A stretch of 39,256 bases of DNA from JAAYYF01 sp040255585 (GCA_040255585.1 JBDZVI010000022.1:1-39256), one strand, 5' to 3'; shown: positions 7,658-16,766, counted from the stretch's first letter. The notes: a model not told the origin generated them from the letters alone. Translations and numbers: made by a program.

Positions 7658-8107
7658 ATGGAAATGGCTACAGGCAAGGTCAAGTGGTTCAGCGGCGAGA
7701 AAGGCTACGGCTTCATCGCACAAGACGACGGTGGCGCGGATGTGTTCGTCCACTTCTCGGCCATCCGGGGCGAGGGCTTCCGGTCGCTCAACGAGGGTGA
7801 CGTCGTCTCGTTCGATGTCGAGCAAGGCCAGAAGGGCCCGCAGGCGCAGAACGTCGTGGTCACCAGCGCCGCGGCGCCCCGCCCGGGCAGCGAGGATCGC
7901 GGCGGCCGTGGCGACCGCTCGTTCGGCGCACGCCCTGCCGGCGGCTTCGGCGACCGCCCGAGCGGCGACCGCTCGTTCGGCGATCGGCCGAGCGGCGACC
8001 GCGGCTTCGGCGACCGCCCGAGTGGCGACCGCAACGGCGGCCGTGGCCGTGGCGACCGTGACAACCGTGGCGGCCGTGACCGCGGCGGTCGGCGCGACCG
8101 CTACTGA
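7658..8107 (+). CDS. Cold-shock domain protein with long Gly/Arg/Asp-rich repeat tail
   Basis: Residues 4-69 are a canonical cold-shock domain: GKVKWFSGEKGYGFI contains RNP1 (KGYGFI), and DVFVHF is RNP2. It is predicted to bind single-stranded RNA/DNA as an RNA chaperone. Unlike classic 65-75-residue Csp proteins it has an 80-residue tail made of SFGDRPSGDR-type repeats (three near-identical copies) and GRGDRDNRGGRDRGG, expected to be disordered and resembling RGG-type RNA-binding tails. GAGGGG lies 9 nt upstream of the ATG at 7658; a second in-frame ATG is at 7664. It is transcribed alone, with a strong promoter upstream and a hairpin terminator downstream. Confidence 0.93.
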   Translation: MEMATGKVKWFSGEKGYGFIAQDDGGADVFVHFSAIRGEGFRSLNEGDVVSFDVEQGQKGPQAQNVVVTSAAAPRPGSEDRGGRGDRSFGARPAGGFGDRPSGDRSFGDRPSGDRGFGDRPSGDRNGGRGRGDRDNRGGRDRGGRRDRY

Positions 8108-8174
8108 GGAGTCGCCGCCTAGCGCGACCGTTCGCTCCAGTACCTGCCGGTAGTGCAGGCTAGTCCAAACGACT

Positions 8175-8202
8175 GCGGGCCCCCGAGATATCGGGGGCCC
8201 GC
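8175..8202. terminator. Strong hairpin between the cold-shock and DoxX genes
   Basis: A perfect 12-bp stem (GCGGGCCCCCGA and its complement) with a GATA loop lies 67 bp after the cold-shock stop and 48 bp before the end of the convergent DoxX gene. There is no clear T-tract on either side. It probably acts as a bidirectional terminator or mRNA 3' stabiliser. Confidence 0.65.
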
Positions 8203-8250
8203 GTTCACGTAAGGACTGAGGTCTAGGCGAACTTTCCTACCAGGTGGGCG

Positions 8251-8832
8251 TTAGGCCTTGGCGGGCCGGGAAGCCGCGCTCTGCGGCTTGTTCTTGTCGA
8301 ACTCGCCTCGCGGGGCGCCGACGTAGGGGAGCACCCAGTAATCGAGACCGTAGTAGCCCGCGACGCGCCAGGCGAGGACGAGCCACGTGGCGAGGAGGAA
8401 CATGATCGGGTTCGTGGAGAGCGTGCCCGCCAAGAGGAACGCGGCGTTCATCAGGCCACCGAAGAAGGCGGCCGCGCCCGTCAGGAAGCCGACTATCAGG
8501 GCGATCCCGACCAGGAGTTCGCCGAACGCGATGGCGTAGGACATGAACGTGGACATGGGCAGGAAGATGTTGTCGATCAGCCAGGCGTACCAGCTGGCTA
8601 CGCTCGGGTTGTCGCCCTGCGAAAGGCTGACGGCGCGGTTGAGGAAGCCCGTTATGGAGGTGCCGGCGTCGGCCCCGACCCATTTGGGATCGGTGACCTT
8701 GTGCCAACCGGCCTGCAACCAGGTCCAGCCTAGGTAGACGCGGACGACCGTCCAGAAGGGCGCCATGTACTTGGATGCGAAGACGAACTTGCTGATCTGC
8801 GGTTCAGGGTAGTAGGTGGTGCTACGTGCCAT
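8251..8832 (-). CDS. DoxX family membrane protein
   Basis: A 193-residue integral membrane protein. VVRVYLGWTWLQAGWHKV is the typical first-helix motif of DoxX/TQO small-subunit-like proteins. It is followed by three or four further hydrophobic segments (SYAIAFGELLVGIALIVGFLTG, NAAFLLAG, FLLATWLVLAWRVAGYYGL). The family includes the small subunit of archaeal thiosulfate:quinone oxidoreductase, but most bacterial members have no assigned reaction. The ATG at 8832 is preceded by AAGGGG at a 9-nt distance; a TTG three codons earlier is less likely. The C terminus is hydrophilic and Lys/Ala-rich. It stands alone between convergent cold-shock and divergent nagA genes, so context adds nothing to the function. 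Confidence 0.85.
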   Translation of the reverse strand: MARSTTYYPEPQISKFVFASKYMAPFWTVVRVYLGWTWLQAGWHKVTDPKWVGADAGTSITGFLNRAVSLSQGDNPSVASWYAWLIDNIFLPMSTFMSYAIAFGELLVGIALIVGFLTGAAAFFGGLMNAAFLLAGTLSTNPIMFLLATWLVLAWRVAGYYGLDYWVLPYVGAPRGEFDKNKPQSAASRPAKA

Positions 8833-8989
8833 GCTCCTCAACCCCTTTCACGGCCCAGTATGCGGGTTTGGTAGGCTCCCAGATAGGGACAAGCGGCCTG
8901 GTACGGATGTCCCGCACGGGCATTTCGTGTTCTTGCCATGACGGGTGGCCTGGCCGGCCGGCGGCTCGTCCGACCGATGGAGGCGCGGC

Positions 8990-10180
8990 GTGAGGACGAT
9001 CAGAGGGACGGTAGTACTGCCGGATGGTGTCCGCGAGGCGGCCGTCACGTTCGACCGGTTCATCGTCGCCGTGCAGGTCGAGGGCGGGGCGTCTGACGGC
9101 GCCGGCCCCGGCGCGACGAGCGTGGGCGCCGGGGCCGGCCCTGTCATCCTCCCCGGCTTCATAGACACGCACGTGCATGGCGGTGGCGGCGCAGACACCA
9201 TGGATGGCGCGGCCGGCGTAGCGGCGCTCGCGGCCTTCCACGCCCGCCACGGCGTGACGACGCTCCTCCCCACGACCATCACGAACCCCTGGGGCAACGT
9301 CGTCGCGGCCCTGAGGGGCGTAGCCGAGGTCATGGCCGAGCAGGCGGCGGCCGAGGCGGCAGGGGAGCCCGCCGGTGGCACGGGCGCGGCCGGCGGCGCC
9401 ATCGTCGGCGCCCACCTGGAAGGACCGTTCATAAACCCGCACCGGCTCGGCGCCCAGCCGCCGCACGCCGTCGAGCCGACCGAAGGTCTCGTAGCAGAAG
9501 CCCTCGCCTCGGGCGTCGTGCGTGTCGTGACCATGGCTCCGGAACTCGAGCACGCGACGACCGCGGCCAGGACCTTCGCGGCCGCGGGAACACGCGTGTC
9601 GTTCGGCCACACCAACGCCACGGCCGCCCAGGTGATCGCGGTGGCAGAGGCCGTGCGCGCATCCGGCGGCACCGTGGGTTTCACCCATCTCTTCAACGCC
9701 ATGACCCAGCTCGGGAGCCGCGAGCCGGGCGCGGTCGGCGTCGCCCTCGCCGATCCAGAGGCGTTCGCCGAGCTGATCCTGGACCTGCACCACGTGCACG
9801 CCACGACCTTCCGCGCCGCGCACGCCGCCAAGGAGGGCCGGTTGCACCTGATAACGGACGCCATCCGGGCGTGCGGCATGGCGGAGGGTGTCAGCGAGTT
9901 GGGCGGGCAGAAGGTGATGGTGCGCGGTGGCGCGGCGCGGTTGGAGGACGGCACTCTGGCGGGCAGTGTCCTGACGCTGGACCGAGCGCTGCGCAACGCG
10001 GTAGCGAGCGGCGTCGCCCTCGCGGCCGCCAGCCGCGCCCTCTCGGGTGTGCCGGCCGCTTACCTAGGGTTGCGCGACCGCGGGAGTATCGCCGTCGGCG
10101 CGCGCGCCGACCTGGTGATCATGAGCCCGGAACTGGACGTCCTCGAGGTGATCGTGGCCGGTCGCAGGGTAACCGGCTGA
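8990..10180 (+). CDS. nagA: N-acetylglucosamine-6-phosphate deacetylase
   Basis: Predicted to convert GlcNAc-6-phosphate to glucosamine-6-phosphate and acetate in amino-sugar and cell-wall recycling. The 396-residue amidohydrolase shows the metal and substrate motifs of NagA: PGFIDTHVHGGGG (H61, H63), GAHLEGPF (Glu ligand), SFGHTNA, GFTHLFNAMTQL and LITDAI (catalytic Asp). The GTG at 8990 is chosen because GGAGG lies 6 nt upstream; a start at 8945 would add 15 unconserved residues. There is a Gly/Ala-rich surface insertion around EAAGEPAGGTGAAGG. No nagB or sugar transporter lies nearby, so the gene is a single cistron here. It converges on glnS. Confidence 0.92.
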   Translation: MRTIRGTVVLPDGVREAAVTFDRFIVAVQVEGGASDGAGPGATSVGAGAGPVILPGFIDTHVHGGGGADTMDGAAGVAALAAFHARHGVTTLLPTTITNPWGNVVAALRGVAEVMAEQAAAEAAGEPAGGTGAAGGAIVGAHLEGPFINPHRLGAQPPHAVEPTEGLVAEALASGVVRVVTMAPELEHATTAARTFAAAGTRVSFGHTNATAAQVIAVAEAVRASGGTVGFTHLFNAMTQLGSREPGAVGVALADPEAFAELILDLHHVHATTFRAAHAAKEGRLHLITDAIRACGMAEGVSELGGQKVMVRGGAARLEDGTLAGSVLTLDRALRNAVASGVALAAASRALSGVPAAYLGLRDRGSIAVGARADLVIMSPELDVLEVIVAGRRVTG

Positions 10181-10211
10181 ACCCGGACCGGTTGAGGTCG
10201 GGCAGCCGGTA

Positions 10212-10231
10212 CGAGCCGAGCGGCTGGCTCG
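10212..10231. terminator. Small hairpin between nagA and glnS
   Basis: CGAGCC and GGCTCG form a 6-bp stem with an internal self-complementary segment, midway in the 74-bp gap between the two convergent genes. It is short and lacks a T-tract, so its role as a terminator is tentative. Confidence 0.3.
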
Positions 10232-10254
10232 AGCCTGGTGGTCCGACGAAGGGT

Positions 10255-12630
10255 CTACCCCCCGTCGCCCGCCAGCGCCTCGGTGACTAGGCGCTTCACG
10301 ACCTCCGGGTCCGCCTTGCCGGCCGTTGCCCGCATCACCTGGCCGACGAAGAAGCCCGCCAGCCCCGTCTTGCCGCCGCGGTAGGCGGCCAGTTCGGCGG
10401 GGTGCTCGGCCAGCACGTCAGCGACGACCGCGAGCACGGCCGCGTCGTCCGTGAGTCGCTCGAGGCCGCGCGCCGCGACCAGCGCGGCGGGGGAGGCGCC
10501 CGTCTCGGCGACCTCGCCGAAGAGCTCCTTCGCCACGCGCAACGTTACGGTGCCGGCGTCGACGAGCCCCAAGAGCTCCGCCAGTCCGTCCGGCGTGAGC
10601 CCACCCTCGCCTACTTGCCCGGTGGCGGTCTTGAGGACGCGCGCGACGTCCTGAACGACCCAGGTGGCCGCGCTGCTCGGCGGGGCGCCGGCGGCCGTCG
10701 TCCGGGCGAAGAAGTCGTGCAGCGCGTCGCTCTGGGCGATGACGGCCGCATCGTGCTCCGGGAGTCCGTGCTCACCGACGAGCGCCAGGTAGCGCGCGCG
10801 CACGGCCGGAGCGAGGGTCGCCGGGTCGAGCGGTGTCCGGCCCTCGGCCGTCGCGGCGCTCGCCCCGCCGTCGACTCTGCTGCCGGCTCTATCGCCTGCT
10901 CTGCCGTCGGCCTTGCCGCCCGCGCCGTCGTTCGCGGCGTCCTTGGAGCGCGCGTCCTTCAGGGGCACGATGCGGTTGAAGACGAGACCGCCCTCGCCCC
11001 GGTCGTCGACGGGGTCGCGCCAGAAGTACCCGAGGCGCTCGAACTGGTAGCGCGTGTCGGCAGGGTCGCCTAGTACGCTCGGCTCGACGTAGCCTCCCGC
11101 CTCGCGCAGGGCCTCGGGGTTCACGTAGTCGAGGAAGTCGCCCTCGGCGCCGTCCGGGTCCGGGACGGTGAAGAGGCGATCGTATAGCCGGGCCGTCATG
11201 GGCACGCCCCGGGTGGCCGACACCCAATGGAGTGCGGCCCAGACCTTCACGTCCGGCGGATTGGTCCCCAAGCTGTCCTCGTAGGCATGGGCCCGCAGCT
11301 CGACCACCTGGCCGGCGGCGTCTTTGACGGCCTCGTCCAGGCGCACGACGTAGCCGTGGCGCAGGCGCACGGCCCGGCCCGGAGCGAGCCGCTTGAAGCC
11401 CTTGGGGGGGTCCTCGGCGAAGTCGGAGCGCTCGATGTACACCTCACGCGTGAGCGGGAGCTCCCGGCTGCCAGCGCCCGGCACGTCGGCGGGCCAGTAG
11501 GGGGCGTCGAGCGCGACCACGGTGTCGGCGGGCAGGTTGGTCAGCACGAGCCTCAGGGGGTCCAGCACGGCCATGACGCGCGGTGCCACCGTGTTGAGGT
11601 CGTCGCGGACGCTCGAGTCGAGCAGGGCGAGGTCCGTGCGGCTGTTCGCCTTGGCCACGCCGATCCGGTTGGTGAACTCCCTGATCGCCTCGGGCCTGAC
11701 GCCCTTGCGCCGCAGGGCCGAGATCGTGGGCATGCGGGGGTCGTCCCAGCCGTTCACCACCCCCTCGCGCACGAGGCGGATGAGCTTGCGCTTGCTGACC
11801 ACGGTGTAGTCGAGGACCAAGCGCGCGAACTCGTACTGGTGGGGCCGCTGGCCGTCGACGAGCCTCTCGACGAGCCAGTCATAGATATCGCGGTTGTTCT
11901 CGAACTCGAGCGTGCAAAGACTGTGGGTGACCCCCTCGATGGCGTCGGAGAGGGGATGGGCGAAGTCGTACATGGGGTAGATGCACCATTCGGCGCCAGT
12001 GCGGTAGTGGGCGGCGTCGACGATGCGGTAGAGGATCGGGTCACGCAGCTTCATGTTGGCCGCGCTCATGTCGATCTTGGCGCGCAGCACGTGCTCGCCT
12101 GGCCCGAACTCGCCGCCGCGCATGCGCGCGAAGAGCTCGAGGTTCTCGGCCACGCTGCGATCGCGGTACGGGCTCGGCTTGCCGGCTTCCGTCACGCTGC
12201 CACGGTACTCGCGGATCTGCTCCTCGGTCAGGCTGTCGACGTAGGCGTCGCCCGCCTCGATGAGCCGGAGCGCGTACTCGTGTAGCTGCGCGAAGTAGTC
12301 GCTCGCGTGGCGTACGTCGTGCCACTCGAAGCCTAGCCACCGCACGTCGCGCTGGATGGCCTCGACGTACTCGGGGTCCTCGGTGGCGGGGTTGGTGTCG
12401 TCGAAGCGCAGGTACGTGACGCCGCCATAGTCCTTGGCGACGCCGAAGTCGAGGCAGATGGCCTTGGCGTGCCCGATATGAAGGTAGCCGTTCGGTTCGG
12501 GGGGGAAGCGGGTCACGACCTGCCGCACGGCTCCGCTGGCGATGTCGCGGTCGATGATGTCCGTGACGAAGTTCGGGGCTACGGACCGCTCCGCCGTCGC
12601 GGCGGGCGCGCTTGACTCGGTTGCTTCCAC
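10255..12630 (-). CDS. glnS: Glutaminyl-tRNA synthetase with C-terminal GatB/YqeY tail
   Basis: A class I aminoacyl-tRNA synthetase charging tRNA-Gln directly. The catalytic core shows PPEPNGYLHIGHAKA (HIGH at 51-54), RFDDTNP and the KMSKS-equivalent VVSKRKL; the anticodon-binding barrel follows to about residue 557. Residues 558-602 are a low-complexity Gly/Ala/Asp/Arg linker. Residues 603-791 match the GatB C-terminal/YqeY tail, ending in GGKTGLAGFFVGQVMRATAGKADP. The same architecture is known for Deinococcus radiodurans GlnRS, where the appendage aids tRNA binding. The GTG start at 12630 has GAGGAG 11 nt upstream. It lies downstream of cdsA in the same direction but is separated by 134 bp with two hairpins, so it is probably transcribed separately. 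Confidence 0.95.
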   Translation of the reverse strand: MEATESSAPAATAERSVAPNFVTDIIDRDIASGAVRQVVTRFPPEPNGYLHIGHAKAICLDFGVAKDYGGVTYLRFDDTNPATEDPEYVEAIQRDVRWLGFEWHDVRHASDYFAQLHEYALRLIEAGDAYVDSLTEEQIREYRGSVTEAGKPSPYRDRSVAENLELFARMRGGEFGPGEHVLRAKIDMSAANMKLRDPILYRIVDAAHYRTGAEWCIYPMYDFAHPLSDAIEGVTHSLCTLEFENNRDIYDWLVERLVDGQRPHQYEFARLVLDYTVVSKRKLIRLVREGVVNGWDDPRMPTISALRRKGVRPEAIREFTNRIGVAKANSRTDLALLDSSVRDDLNTVAPRVMAVLDPLRLVLTNLPADTVVALDAPYWPADVPGAGSRELPLTREVYIERSDFAEDPPKGFKRLAPGRAVRLRHGYVVRLDEAVKDAAGQVVELRAHAYEDSLGTNPPDVKVWAALHWVSATRGVPMTARLYDRLFTVPDPDGAEGDFLDYVNPEALREAGGYVEPSVLGDPADTRYQFERLGYFWRDPVDDRGEGGLVFNRIVPLKDARSKDAANDGAGGKADGRAGDRAGSRVDGGASAATAEGRTPLDPATLAPAVRARYLALVGEHGLPEHDAAVIAQSDALHDFFARTTAAGAPPSSAATWVVQDVARVLKTATGQVGEGGLTPDGLAELLGLVDAGTVTLRVAKELFGEVAETGASPAALVAARGLERLTDDAAVLAVVADVLAEHPAELAAYRGGKTGLAGFFVGQVMRATAGKADPEVVKRLVTEALAGDGG

Positions 12631-12683
12631 GTCTACTCGGGCTCCTCGTTCGGGCGGTACTGCGCCCCTGAGCGTCCACCCGT

Positions 12684-12733
12684 CGCGCCTGGCGGCCGGG
12701 AGGGGGCGCCAGGCGCGAGGCAGGGGCCTCGCG
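12684..12733 (-). terminator. Two adjoining hairpins between cdsA and glnS
   Basis: The first hairpin has an 11-bp perfect stem (12684-12694 with 12707-12717, CGCGCCTGGCG type) and a 12-nt loop. The second pairs CGCGAGGC (12714-12721) with GCCTCGCG (12726-12733) and shares four bases with the first, so the two are mutually exclusive. They lie 32 bp downstream of the cdsA stop. Likely the terminator of the rpsB-to-cdsA cluster; no T-tract is present. Confidence 0.5.
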
Positions 12734-12764
12734 CGCAGCGCAGGTCGCCTACTCTACCGCGCGC

Positions 12765-13655
12765 TCAGCGCAGTATGACGAGACTGACGAAGAAGTAGGT
12801 CATGGGCAGCGCGACGATCATGCTGTCGATCCGGTCGAGCACGCCGCCGTGCCCGGGGAGGAAGACGCCGGCGTCCTTGACGCCCGCCCACCGTTTGAGG
12901 AGCGATTCGAAGAGGTCGCCCAGCTGCGCCGAGCTGCTCACGAGGATGCTGAAGAGCAGGCCGTCGTAGACGTTGACGTGCAGGCCCGTGTGGTCCTCGA
13001 GGAGGAAGAGCACCCCGCCGACGACGACCGCGGCGAGGACGAGACCGCCGATCGAGCCCTCGACCGTCTTGTTGGGTGAGACGGAGGGCGCGAGCTTGCG
13101 CTTGCCGAAGAGGGAGCCGAAGGTGAACGCGCCGACGTCGGTGGCGACCACGGCCAGGGCGGGCAGCATCAGGTACCAGAGGCCGAGCACGGGGTCGGGA
13201 GTGTAGCGCAGGGTTATCAGGAAGCCGAAGAACCAGGGGATGTAGAGGTAGCCGAACAGCGAGAAGACGACGGCCTGCAAGGAGTTCTCGTTGGGGTTGG
13301 CCAGCTCGAGCGCAACGAGGTAAAGGGCCACGAGGCCGATGAGGGCCTCGCGCCAGCTCACGCCCGCCATCAGGGGTTGCATGCCAGGGTACGTGACGGG
13401 CAACGAGGCAGGCAACGTGAGCACGGTGGCGACCCACAGGCTGCGCTTCCTTATGGGTATGCCGCGCAGCCCGACGAGCGCCGTGTACTCCTGGATGGCC
13501 ACGAAGCACAAGAAGAGGTAGGCCGGCGCTATGAGCGGCAAGCCTACCCACAAGACCACCACCGTCGCTCCGAACGCCAAGAGGGCGGAGAGGATGCGCG
13601 GCAGATGGCCCCGCCCTCGCGACCGCCCTGTGGTGTCCGAGGCGGACGAGTTCAC
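12765..13655 (-). CDS. cdsA: Phosphatidate cytidylyltransferase (CDP-diacylglycerol synthase)
   Basis: Makes CDP-diacylglycerol from phosphatidic acid and CTP, the branch point of phospholipid synthesis, in the cytoplasmic membrane. The 296-residue polytopic protein has about eight hydrophobic segments. It carries the diagnostic C-terminal signature SLLKRWAGVKDAGVFLPGHG (251-270) continuing to DRID (274-277), and upstream TDVGAFTFG...FGKRKL with PNKTVEGS (195-201). The first 18 residues are a Ser/Arg-rich cytoplasmic lead. The GTG start at 13655 overlaps the frr stop (GTGA), indicating translational coupling. It is the last gene of the rpsB-tsf-pyrH-frr-cdsA cluster, an order found in many bacteria. 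Confidence 0.95.
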   Translation of the reverse strand: MNSSASDTTGRSRGRGHLPRILSALLAFGATVVVLWVGLPLIAPAYLFLCFVAIQEYTALVGLRGIPIRKRSLWVATVLTLPASLPVTYPGMQPLMAGVSWREALIGLVALYLVALELANPNENSLQAVVFSLFGYLYIPWFFGFLITLRYTPDPVLGLWYLMLPALAVVATDVGAFTFGSLFGKRKLAPSVSPNKTVEGSIGGLVLAAVVVGGVLFLLEDHTGLHVNVYDGLLFSILVSSSAQLGDLFESLLKRWAGVKDAGVFLPGHGGVLDRIDSMIVALPMTYFFVSLVILR

Positions 13656-14206
13656 ACCGCTAGGATGTCCGTCTCCTTGGACTTGACGCGCGCGTCGATC
13701 TTGGCGATGAACTCGTCGGTGAGCTTCTGCACCTCGCCCTCTTCGCGGCGCAGGTCGTCCTCGCCGAGGTCGCCTTCCTTCTGCATGGCGCGCAGGTCAG
13801 ACAGGCAGTCGCGGCGGATGTTGCGGACCCCGACCTTGGCCTCTTCGCTCAGCTGGTGGACGGTCTTCACGAGGTCGCGCCGCCGCTCGTCGTTGAGTGG
13901 CGGGACCGTGATGAAGATGCTGTCACCCTGGTTGCTCGGGTTGAAGCCGAGGTCGGCCTCGAGGATGGCCTTCTCGATGCCCTTGGCGGCGCTCTTGTCG
14001 AACGGCGTGATCAGCAGCGTCCTGGCGTCGGGCGTCGAGACGTTCGCCACCTGGTTGAGCGGCACGGTGGCGCCGTAGTACTCCACCATCACCCGCCCGA
14101 GGACGGCGGGGTTGGCACGCCCCGTGCGCACCGTCGCGAGGTTCGTCTCGAACGCGTCGAGGCTCTTCTGCATGCGCTCGCGCGCGTCGTTGAGGTCGTC
14201 AGTCAT
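13652..14206 (-). CDS. frr: Ribosome recycling factor
   Basis: Splits post-termination ribosomes together with EF-G. The 184-residue length is normal for the family. Typical segments are the N-terminal helix with LATVRTGRANPAVL, the domain II strands VEYYGATVPLNQVANVSTPDA, and FITVPPLNDERRRDLVK in the return helix. A GGAGG ribosome-binding site lies 7 nt upstream of the ATG. Its stop codon overlaps the cdsA start, and pyrH precedes it by 70 bp. Confidence 0.97.
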   Translation of the reverse strand: MTDDLNDARERMQKSLDAFETNLATVRTGRANPAVLGRVMVEYYGATVPLNQVANVSTPDARTLLITPFDKSAAKGIEKAILEADLGFNPSNQGDSIFITVPPLNDERRRDLVKTVHQLSEEAKVGVRNIRRDCLSDLRAMQKEGDLGEDDLRREEGEVQKLTDEFIAKIDARVKSKETDILAV

Positions 14207-14276
14207 TACGCCACCTCCGGGGCCTGCAGGCGCCTTGGAAGAGTAGTTTACCCCGTTCCCGTCGGGTCCGACCCGG

Positions 14277-15011
14277 TCACTGCGCGCCCGGGGCGTACTC
14301 CTTGACGGTGTCGGGTGCGATGAGCGTGCCGACGCGCTCGCCGGCGAGCAGGCGACCCAAGTTGCCGGCGCTGAAGATGTCGAAGACGGTGACGGGCATG
14401 TCGCGCTGCATGCAGAGCGACACGGCCGTGGCGTCCATGACCGCCAGCCCGCCGTTCAGGACGTCCATGTACGAGAGCGAGCGGTAGCGTCTGGCCTTCG
14501 GGTCCTTGTTCGGATCGGCGTCGTACACGCCGTCGACCTTGTTCTTGGCCATCAGCACCATGTCGGCGTCTATCTCGAGGGCGCGCAGGGCGGCCGTGGT
14601 GTCGGTCGTGAAGAAGGGGTTGCCTGTGCCGCCGCCGAAGATCACTACGCGACCCTTCTCGAGGTGGCGCAGCGCGCGGCGCCTGATGTACGGCTCCGCC
14701 ACTTCCTGCATGGTGATCGCGGTTTGGACGCGGGTGTCGACGCCGGCGTGCTCCAGGGCGTCCTGCAGGGCGATGGCGTTCATGACCGTGCCGAGCATGC
14801 CGACGTAGTCGGCCGTGGCCGGGTCCATGTGCTTGCCGTGCTGGGCGCCCCGCCAGAAGTTGCCGCCGCCCACGACGACGGCCAGTTGAACGCCGCGGCC
14901 CAAGGCCGCGGCGATCTCTCCTGCCAAAGCTGCTGTCGCTTCCGGCGACACCCCGAAGCCGCCCGCACCCGCTAGGAACTCGCCGGAGAGCTTCAGCAGT
15001 ACTCGTCGCAT
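14277..15011 (-). CDS. pyrH: Uridylate kinase
   Basis: Phosphorylates UMP to UDP in pyrimidine nucleotide synthesis; bacterial PyrH is hexameric and regulated by UTP and GTP. The 244-residue protein has the amino-acid kinase fold: LLKLSGE at 5-11, VVGGGNFWRG at 46-55, GGGTGNPFFTTDTTAALRA, and VDGVYDADPNKDPKA. The start at 15011 is an ATG 9 bp after the tsf stop, with only a weak ribosome-binding site, consistent with coupling to tsf. Its place between tsf and frr is the conserved arrangement. Confidence 0.97.
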   Translation of the reverse strand: MRRVLLKLSGEFLAGAGGFGVSPEATAALAGEIAAALGRGVQLAVVVGGGNFWRGAQHGKHMDPATADYVGMLGTVMNAIALQDALEHAGVDTRVQTAITMQEVAEPYIRRRALRHLEKGRVVIFGGGTGNPFFTTDTTAALRALEIDADMVLMAKNKVDGVYDADPNKDPKARRYRSLSYMDVLNGGLAVMDATAVSLCMQRDMPVTVFDIFSAGNLGRLLAGERVGTLIAPDTVKEYAPGAQ

Positions 15012-15020
15012 GCGCTTGGC

Positions 15021-15614
<594 letters not shown>

Positions 15615-15705
15615 CTGCCATCTTCCCTTCGTGCCACCATGGGTGGCGCCCACCCTGCTCGCCTTATCGGCATGGGCGGGCGGTCAGCGCCCGTTGCTCG
15701 GCCCG

Positions 15706-16620
15706 TTAACCTTCGTCCGAGTCGTCCAGATCGTTGGAGTCGCCAGCTTCGGCAGGCGCGTCCGCTGCTGCGGGAGCGCTCGCTCCGACTGGAGCGCCCG
15801 ATCCGATTGGAGCGCCCGATCCGATAGGATCGGCATCTTCGGCCGCCGCCGCCGCTTCCTGGATGGCCCGCTCGGAAGCGGACATCGGCATGTCGAGCGT
15901 CTCGTGGTCGGCGTAGGACGCGAGGCTCCCGGCATCCTCACCGCCGCGCATCTCGATGATCACGTCGGCGAGGCGGGCCGTCACGAGCTGGATCGACCGG
16001 ATGGCGTCGTCGTTGCCGGGGATGATGAAGTCGAGGACGTCGGGGTCGGAGTCCGTGTCCGCCAGCGCCACGACCGGGATGCCCAGCTTGTTGGCCTCCT
16101 TGACGGCGATGGCCTCCTTGGCCGGGTCGATGATGAAGAGCGCGTCGGGGAGCCGGTTGAGGTCGCGGATGCCACCGAGGTAACGCTGCAGGCGGTGGAG
16201 TTCCTTGCCGAGGTCGATCTGCTCCTTCTTGGTGAAGCGCAGGACCGACTCGTCATCGAACATCGCCTCGAGCTCGCGGAGGCGCTCGACGCGGGTCCGG
16301 ATCGTCTTGAAGTTGGTCAGGAGACCGCCGAGCCAGCGCTCGTTGATGTACGGCATGCCGCAGCGGCGCGCTTCGGCGGCCAGGATCTCCTGGGCCTGCT
16401 TCTTGGCGCCGACGAAGAGGATGGTGCCGCCGCGCCCGGCGAGGTCGCGCAGGAAGTCGAACGACTTCTCGCTCTCAACGAGCGTCTTCTGAAGGTCGAT
16501 GATGAAGATGCCGTTGCGTTCTGCGAAGATGTAACGCTTCATCTTCGGGTTGCAGCGCTTGGTCTCATGGCCGAAGTGCACGCCGGCTTCTAGGAGTTGC
16601 TTCATTCCGAGGTACGACAC
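15706..16620 (-). CDS. rpsB: 30S ribosomal protein S2 with extended acidic/Ala-rich C-terminal tail
   Basis: Universal small-subunit protein. The core is unmistakable: KQLLEAGVHFGHE, YIFAERNGIFIIDLQKT, GTILFVGAKKQAQ, RWLGGLLTNFKT, and LADTDSDPDVLDFIIPGNDD. The protein is 304 residues because of about 60 extra C-terminal residues. These include tandem GSGAP-type repeats and an acidic ending (DLDDSDEG). Thermus S2 is about 256 residues. The GTG at 16620 is chosen because GGAGG lies 6 nt upstream and it aligns with S2 N termini; a longer frame to 16767 is leader sequence. It heads the rpsB-tsf-pyrH-frr-cdsA cluster and may be autoregulated through its leader, which is inference. Confidence 0.96.
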   Translation of the reverse strand: MSYLGMKQLLEAGVHFGHETKRCNPKMKRYIFAERNGIFIIDLQKTLVESEKSFDFLRDLAGRGGTILFVGAKKQAQEILAAEARRCGMPYINERWLGGLLTNFKTIRTRVERLRELEAMFDDESVLRFTKKEQIDLGKELHRLQRYLGGIRDLNRLPDALFIIDPAKEAIAVKEANKLGIPVVALADTDSDPDVLDFIIPGNDDAIRSIQLVTARLADVIIEMRGGEDAGSLASYADHETLDMPMSASERAIQEAAAAAEDADPIGSGAPIGSGAPVGASAPAAADAPAEAGDSNDLDDSDEG

Positions 16621-16766
16621 GTTGTTCCTCCATGGCGGGATGTTGAGGTGGATGTCGGTACGCCGGGCTGTAGGTGCCGTAGAGGCAGGCCCGTGCGCGC
16701 CCAGGACAGTTGGCCGCACGGACATCCCGCTGCCGCGGACCAAACCTAGGAAGTATATAAGGAGCA
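16621..16766 (-). promoter_or_regulatory. rpsB leader with possible -10 box
   Basis: This non-coding stretch precedes rpsB. TATATA at 16754-16759 (minus strand) is the only AT-rich hexamer in the surrounding GC-rich DNA and could be a -10 box, giving a leader of about 125-130 nt. No good -35 is seen at 17 bp (CTAGAC). Long S2 leaders that bind S2 protein occur in several phyla, but I could not fold this one into a known element. Confidence 0.35.
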
